In this document: one piece after another, positions 61,381 through 64,000 of the stretch
Numbering within the stretch: the stretch's first letter is position 1
Layout: each line of letters starts with the position of its first letter
Assembly: GCA_023392125.1 (NCBI GenBank)
Contig: JAEVZS010000016.1
Span: 62,001-126,000, forward strand
Source: Bacteroidota bacterium
Lineage (GTDB): Bacteria; Bacteroidota; Bacteroidia; Cytophagales; Cytophagaceae
Length of the DNA: 64,000 nt
Direction of reading: 5' to 3'
Position numbers and translations under genes: made by a program
The notes under the pieces: generated by a model
Told to the model about the DNA's origin: nothing
Database searches by the model: none
The model's input: only the letters and a program-made list of their open reading frames with translations

Positions 61381-62589
61381 TTACTTTACCAGCTTATAAA
61401 TAGTCCCGGTTTTGCTTACCGCTCCTATATTGGGCTGGGTTGCCAGATAAATTTCCCCCTGTTCATCCACTCCGAAGCTATTGATATAAAACCTGGGTTT
61501 TTTCCGTATTTCAAGCCTGTTTTCATGCCACTTGCCAGCTTTATCTTTCCGCAAAAACCACGTATTTCCCTCCCAGTCCGCAAAAATATACGTACCGTGC
61601 AGATCTTTCAGGGTAGTTCCATTGTATACATAGCCACCGGTAACCGAGATCCCCTGACTGTGATCATATTCATGAATTGGCATAGAAGGGTTTTTAACCA
61701 CTTCTTTCATCCCCTCATCATATACATGATATCCTTCCATATATCGCCAGCCATAGTTTTTACCTTTTTCAACAATATTGATCTCTTCATATTTATCCTG
61801 TCCCACATCGGCTACAAAAAGATCTCCGGTCGCCTTATCAAACGATATTCTCCAGGGATTTCTCAGTCCATAGGCAAAAATCTCCGCACGCTGCCCGGAA
61901 GCCCTGAACGGATTGTCTGCAGGAATAGAGTATGGCCCAGTCCCATCTACATCGATCCTGAGAATCTTTCCCAACAGGTTGGACAAGTCCTGAGCATTAC
62001 CATATCGTCCGTGCTGATCACCTTTACCTCCTCCGTCGCCTGAGCCGATATAGAGAAAGCCGTCCGGTCCGAATGCCATGCTGCCACCGTTATGATTATT
62101 TTCCGGCTGTTCAAATGTCAGCAGCACCTTCCCTTCCGGATTTGCTTTGTCCGGATTATCCTTCGAAACAGTATATTCTGCTACAACGGATTTATTCTTT
62201 TGCTTATTTATATCCGAAGGAGCGCTGTAATAGACAAAAAAACGACCGTTTTTCCGGTACTCCGGATGGAATGCCAGTCCCAAAAGCCCCTGCTCCGCAT
62301 AGGTATTATTGAGCTTCACCATTTGTTTCCGTACATCCAGAAACGGCTCATCCAGCAACTTTCCATCACTGATAATATGGATAACCCCATATTGCCCTAC
62401 TACAAAAAGCCTGTCGGTGCCGTCTCCGGCATTTTCAATGCCAACCGGAGAAATAACACCGGTAGCAATCGTATCCAGTCCGAAAGCAAGAGAGTCTACG
62501 GTATCAGTGTTTTCCTGACCGGAAGTCTGATGATTGTTACAGGACGAAAAAAAAGTAACAAACAGAAAAAAAAGCAGATTGATTCGCAT
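61381..62589 (-). CDS. PQQ-dependent sugar dehydrogenase-like lipoprotein
   Basis: A 402-residue glucose/sorbosone dehydrogenase-family beta propeller. Signal with lipobox (FVTFFSSCNNH), then GLLGLAFHPEY, NNHNGGSMAFGPDGFLYIGS, DVGQDKYEEI and GVTVTGGYVY-like segments of the family. Periplasmic or outer-membrane lipoprotein; oxidises aldose sugars with PQQ, if PQQ is available. No pqq genes are seen here. Confidence 0.87.
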   Translation of the reverse strand: MRINLLFFLFVTFFSSCNNHQTSGQENTDTVDSLAFGLDTIATGVISPVGIENAGDGTDRLFVVGQYGVIHIISDGKLLDEPFLDVRKQMVKLNNTYAEQGLLGLAFHPEYRKNGRFFVYYSAPSDINKQKNKSVVAEYTVSKDNPDKANPEGKVLLTFEQPENNHNGGSMAFGPDGFLYIGSGDGGGKGDQHGRYGNAQDLSNLLGKILRIDVDGTGPYSIPADNPFRASGQRAEIFAYGLRNPWRISFDKATGDLFVADVGQDKYEEINIVEKGKNYGWRYMEGYHVYDEGMKEVVKNPSMPIHEYDHSQGISVTGGYVYNGTTLKDLHGTYIFADWEGNTWFLRKDKAGKWHENRLEIRKKPRFYINSFGVDEQGEIYLATQPNIGAVSKTGTIYKLVK

Positions 62590-62759
62590 AAACTAAATAG
62601 TCTGTTGATAACATTAAATAAAAATTCCTTTCAAAAGAAATAGTTTATTTCAAAAAAACAGAAAAACATCCTTTCCCAAAACAATCTTTTCATTCTTTTC
62701 TTCCAGTTCCGTGATTATTTTTACAAAACACCTAATTATTAACCAAACACTGTTTCACT

Positions 62760-64000
62760 ATGAAACAACAACAACTCGAAGAGCTGCTTAAAAAGAAGGG
62801 TATCGGGCCCATGGGCAGTAAAAGCTTAAACAGAGAAGAAACCGAATTACTCAAGACACTTTTCCAGGCCCGGGAAGTAAGCCTCACAACCAAAGCCACC
62901 ATGCTGACTGCCTTGCTTACCCTGCAACCCAATCCGGATGAAGAAAATCTGATACATGGTCTGAAAGATACTCCTGATTTGTTTTTACCCTCTGAATTAA
63001 AGGCTTTTCTTTTCCCGCCAGCCGAAAAATCCTTTATTCAGCTAATCATCAGAGTTATATCCGGACAAAATCTGAGCATTGAAGAAGCGAATCGGGCCAT
63101 GGACTATTTCTTTGACTCTGCTGTTCCCGAATACCTGAAAGCTTCATTTCTGGAAGCTGAGCGGCTGAAAAGAGAAACTTTTGAAGAAAATCAGGTCTTT
63201 TTTTCCAGAATATGGGATGCCAGTCTCCGGACGCAGGCCGATATTCCTGTTTTGATTCATCTTTGCGACAGTTTTGACGGCTCCAACCGAACACGCAACT
63301 ATTCTGTTTTTGTGGCGGCTCTCCTTGCAGCAGCCGGATTTCACTGCCTGCTGACCGGTATTGATTCGGTAGCTCCCAAATTCGGCTATACCAGTCATAC
63401 CATACTTCAGCTGGCCGGAAAAACACCACTCATTGGGATCAGAAAAGCTCTTGATGAACTGAAAAAGAACGGCTGGACATATCTGGATCAGAAAGAATTT
63501 ACGCCTTCACTTTATGCCATGAAGCAGATGCGGAAAGAAATGGTAAAAAGACCTTTTCTTGCCACGTTTGAAAAGCTGGTGCTCCCTATATACAGTACCG
63601 GACAAAATTATATCATGACCGGATATACCCATCCTCACTATAAAGAAGAACTGATAAAACAGCTAAAGGCATCGGGCAGATGCGAGAAAGCTATTGTTGT
63701 CAAAGGTATGGAAGGCAGCACCCATATAGCTATGCACAGAGAAACAGTTTGCATAACACTCAATGGAGATACAATAAAAGAAGATGTTGTATCTCCGGCT
63801 AATTACGGCCTTGCCTTTACTGAAGAAAAACAGGATAAAAATATAGTGCCGGAAATCAGCCTGCAGGAAGGTCTGGAAGCTTTTGAGGGAAAAGATAACG
63901 ACGCCCGCCTCAATATTATCTATCAGGCTGCTCTCATGCTGGAAAAAACCGGACTGGCAAACCGCGAAGAAGTGACAGAAAGGCTACAGCTGCTTATAGA
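62760..64000 (+). CDS. TrpD-like glycosyltransferase-3 family protein, partial (3' end beyond right edge)
   Basis: 413 codons open from the ATG at 62760 to the edge. The order resembles anthranilate phosphoribosyltransferase-like proteins such as YbiB/TrpD2: an N-terminal helical part (GQNLSIEEANRAMDYFF, like the Glycos_trans_3N domain), then HLCDSFDGSNRTRNYSVFVA, AAAGFHCLLTG and a C-terminal half with VVKGMEGSTHIAM. Residues for PRPP binding (GTGGD) of true TrpD are not visible; here HLCDSFDG stands in that place. So the role in tryptophan synthesis is doubtful; it may bind nucleic acid as YbiB does. Confidence 0.55.
   Translation, partial: MKQQQLEELLKKKGIGPMGSKSLNREETELLKTLFQAREVSLTTKATMLTALLTLQPNPDEENLIHGLKDTPDLFLPSELKAFLFPPAEKSFIQLIIRVISGQNLSIEEANRAMDYFFDSAVPEYLKASFLEAERLKRETFEENQVFFSRIWDASLRTQADIPVLIHLCDSFDGSNRTRNYSVFVAALLAAAGFHCLLTGIDSVAPKFGYTSHTILQLAGKTPLIGIRKALDELKKNGWTYLDQKEFTPSLYAMKQMRKEMVKRPFLATFEKLVLPIYSTGQNYIMTGYTHPHYKEELIKQLKASGRCEKAIVVKGMEGSTHIAMHRETVCITLNGDTIKEDVVSPANYGLAFTEEKQDKNIVPEISLQEGLEAFEGKDNDARLNIIYQAALMLEKTGLANREEVTERLQLLI

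Noticed and set aside
1..64000. tRNA, rRNA, CRISPR arrays, prophage genes
   Set aside because: No cloverleaf-like clusters with CCA ends, rRNA core sequences, regular spacer arrays or phage structural genes were recognised on either strand.

Overview
The window is chromosomal DNA of a Bacteroidota bacterium. The evidence is a fused ccoN-ccoO oxidase gene, SusC/XusA-type TonB receptors with an N-terminal carboxypeptidase-like domain, three secreted proteins and a mannanase with type IX secretion (T9SS) C-terminal sorting domains, weak or absent Shine-Dalgarno sequences, and promoters of the TTG-N19/20-TAnnTTTG type. I cannot place the genus. Two compositional regimes meet near position 11,335: an AT-rich accessory block on the left and a more GC-rich core-like block on the right.

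1-11,332: an integron-like cassette array. Four structured repeats of about 140 bp (4859-4997, 5910-6047, 6961-7098, 8075-8214) separate genes that all lie on the minus strand, tightly packed with short leaders. The first 9-10 bases of each unit are the reverse complement of the end box that follows the same unit's gene (four of four complete units). That is how integron gene cassettes with attC sites are built, and simple intergenic palindromes do not behave this way. A divergently transcribed tyrosine recombinase (10238-11332, all six catalytic residues, C-terminal SPLD motif as in IntI, but apparently without the IntI-specific insertion) sits beside the first cassette with an attI-like junction at 10066-10073. 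Cargo from the recombinase outward: a GmrSD/DUF262-type nuclease-like protein; a DUF1648-like membrane protein plus a small helical protein; an LCMT-type methyltransferase; a second class I methyltransferase; then a type IIG restriction system (XRE regulator, restriction-modification fusion, second methyltransferase) running off the left edge.

11,357-23,669: a microaerobic respiration cluster read on the minus strand: ccoI/fixI, ccoS, ccoNO, ccoQ, ccoP, ccoG, fixH, a SafE-like protein, hemN, a fatty-acid desaturase and a group III truncated haemoglobin, with an OsmC-family gene divergent. 24,109-30,714: an XusABC-like iron/siderophore uptake operon with an extra lipoprotein, beside a truncated relative of its own PepSY permease. 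30,828-36,352: three tandem paralogous leucine-rich-repeat T9SS proteins, then a divergent LuxR-type regulator; a perfect 23-bp inverted repeat lies between them.

36,593-64,000: mostly housekeeping and scattered functions: a GH26 mannanase, a P-loop kinase-like protein, a porin, a tiny transcription unit encoding a 16-residue peptide with a consensus Shine-Dalgarno (40180-40389), gap, a Fic protein, a CobW-family GTPase, a GH9-like protein that has lost its catalytic residues, a CPBP protease, a GNAT acetyltransferase, a universal stress protein, queA, an NAD(P)-binding DUF2867-like protein, csaA, an Mla-type lipid transport operon, thioredoxin, sbcDC, a PQQ-type sugar dehydrogenase and a TrpD-like gene cut by the right edge. 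No rRNA, tRNA or CRISPR array was seen.
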